7,425 nt of DNA from positions 1-7,425 of the forward strand of contig VGGM01000067.1 of NCBI GenBank assembly GCA_016868515.1. The letters are read 5' to 3'. Of this stretch, positions 6,642-7,425 are shown in pieces. The position numbers and the translations under genes were made by a program. The notes beneath the pieces are model-generated. The model did no database searches, was not told the DNA's origin, and saw only the letters and a program-made list of their open reading frames with translations. Origin of the DNA: Bacteroidota bacterium (lineage in GTDB: Bacteria; Bacteroidota; Bacteroidia; Bacteroidales; VadinHA17). Positions within the stretch are counted from its first letter, which is position 1; each line of letters opens with the position of its first letter.

Positions 6642-7425
6642 AGCCCCTGGCCCTGCTGCTGAATATCAGCAGACCCATGAATGTTATTAACCCGTTAACC
6701 AGAAGAAGTTCGAATCCGAACTTGTAACCCCACAGCAGTTGCACTGAGTAACTGTTAATTACAAAGGTTAAAACCGGCGAGAGTATTGCAATTACCGGGG
6801 TGGCCTTGTCCCACACGCTGCGCCGGGTGAAAAGACCAAAAGCGAATAGTCCGAGAAGAGGGCCATAGGTATAGCCGGCTACTGTGAATACCGCGCTGAT
6901 AACGCTCTTGTCGTTAATCTCCCTGAACAGCATTATAATTGCCATTACGACCAGTGTCACCGCAATGTGCACCCGCTTTCGCGTCCGTGCAATGCTCTGT
7001 TCATTTCTGCCCCCGGTTCCCAGAATATCAACAGTGAATGAAGTTGTAAGAGCCGTAAGGGCTGAGTCGGCGCTTGAGTAGGCTGCTGCAATAAGACCCA
7101 GAATAAAGAGCACCGGTATAACTGTTCCCAGCCCGCCACTGGTGGCAATGAGCGGGTAAAGCTCATCGCGCATTTCCGGAATCTCAATTCCCTGCATTCC
7201 GGCATATATTACGAGAAGCACACCAAGTCCCAGGAAAAGGAAGTTAACCGGCACGAATGAAAAACTGTACATGTAGACATTCTTCGAGGCGTCTTTCAGG
7301 TTGCGGCAACTGAGGTTCTTCTGCATCATATCCTGGTCGAGCCCTGTCATGACAATGGTGATAAACATTCCGGCCAGGAACTGTTTGACAAAGTGCCTTG
7401 GATCCCTGAAATCGTCGAAGAAGAA
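6640..7425 (-). CDS. Sodium:solute symporter (SSS family), C-terminal part (cut by right edge)
   Basis: The reading frame stays open from the TGA at 6640-6642 to the window edge, giving 261 visible residues. The ATG at 7368 is internal: 19 further codons (FFFDDFRDPRHFVKQFLAG) precede it without a stop and fit the family, so the true start is outside. Signatures of the SSS family (LeuT-fold Na+ symporters) are GLDQDMMQKNLSCRN, just after the first visible helix, and AAAYSSADSALTALTTSFTVDI (nucleotides about 7089-7024), whose serines resemble the Na+-binding part of TM8. Around these are about six or seven hydrophobic helices, ending in a short RARG tail. The carried solute (sugar, amino acid, sialic acid or other) cannot be told from this part. 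Family length is usually about 450-550 residues, so roughly half may be missing. It converges on the DUF6048 gene with a 9-bp gap. Confidence 0.9.
   Translation of the reverse strand, partial: FFFDDFRDPRHFVKQFLAGMFITIVMTGLDQDMMQKNLSCRNLKDASKNVYMYSFSFVPVNFLFLGLGVLLVIYAGMQGIEIPEMRDELYPLIATSGGLGTVIPVLFILGLIAAAYSSADSALTALTTSFTVDILGTGGRNEQSIARTRKRVHIAVTLVVMAIIMLFREINDKSVISAVFTVAGYTYGPLLGLFAFGLFTRRSVWDKATPVIAILSPVLTFVINSYSVQLLWGYKFGFELLLVNGLITFMGLLIFSSRARG

Noticed and set aside
7366..7368. ATG as the start of the symporter
   Set aside because: The frame is open through 19 more codons to the window edge, and SSS proteins have several helices before this point.
1..7425. A novel defence, mobile or biosynthetic system
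   Set aside because: All sizeable genes belong to housekeeping, transport or envelope families. There are no transposase, integrase, toxin-antitoxin, CRISPR or nuclease signatures, and base composition looks even across the genes.

Overview
The window reads as ordinary chromosomal DNA from a member of the Bacteroidota, most likely Bacteroidales-like. Four things support this. There is a peptidase M23 N-terminus of the Bacteroidota type divergent from alaS. The AlaRS resembles Bacteroidota enzymes. There is an adjacent DUF6452/DUF6048-type gene pair, which I know from that phylum. One promoter matches the Bacteroidota sigma consensus exactly (TTG, 19 bases, TAnnTTTG). Start sites lack clear Shine-Dalgarno sequences, as is usual in this group. 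No mobile element, CRISPR array, tRNA or rRNA is visible.

Layout, left to right. Bases 1-523 (minus strand) hold the N-terminal part of a membrane-anchored M23-family cell-wall peptidase, cut by the left edge. A 108-bp divergent spacer with a candidate minus-strand promoter separates it from a complete alanyl-tRNA synthetase gene (632-3277). A 148-bp AT-rich spacer follows, containing two inverted repeats that share a half-site, and then a complete long-chain acyl-CoA synthetase gene (3426-5201). A strong hairpin (5268-5306) probably ends that transcript. A consensus promoter (5384-5413) then drives a two-gene, overlapping unit: a cysteine-containing lipoprotein of the DUF6452 type (5430-5903) and a predicted outer-membrane beta-barrel-like protein of the DUF6048 type (5875-6630). 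Nine bases later, on the opposite strand, lies the C-terminal two thirds or less of a sodium:solute symporter (6640-7425), cut by the right edge.

The genes do not form one pathway. They are a housekeeping translation gene, a fatty-acid activation gene, a cell-wall enzyme, a solute transporter and an envelope pair of unknown function. The envelope pair is the least understood part. The most useful observations are the exact promoter, which corrects the lipoprotein start, and the shared-half-site inverted repeats in front of the acyl-CoA synthetase. I found no convincing evidence of an undescribed multi-gene system.
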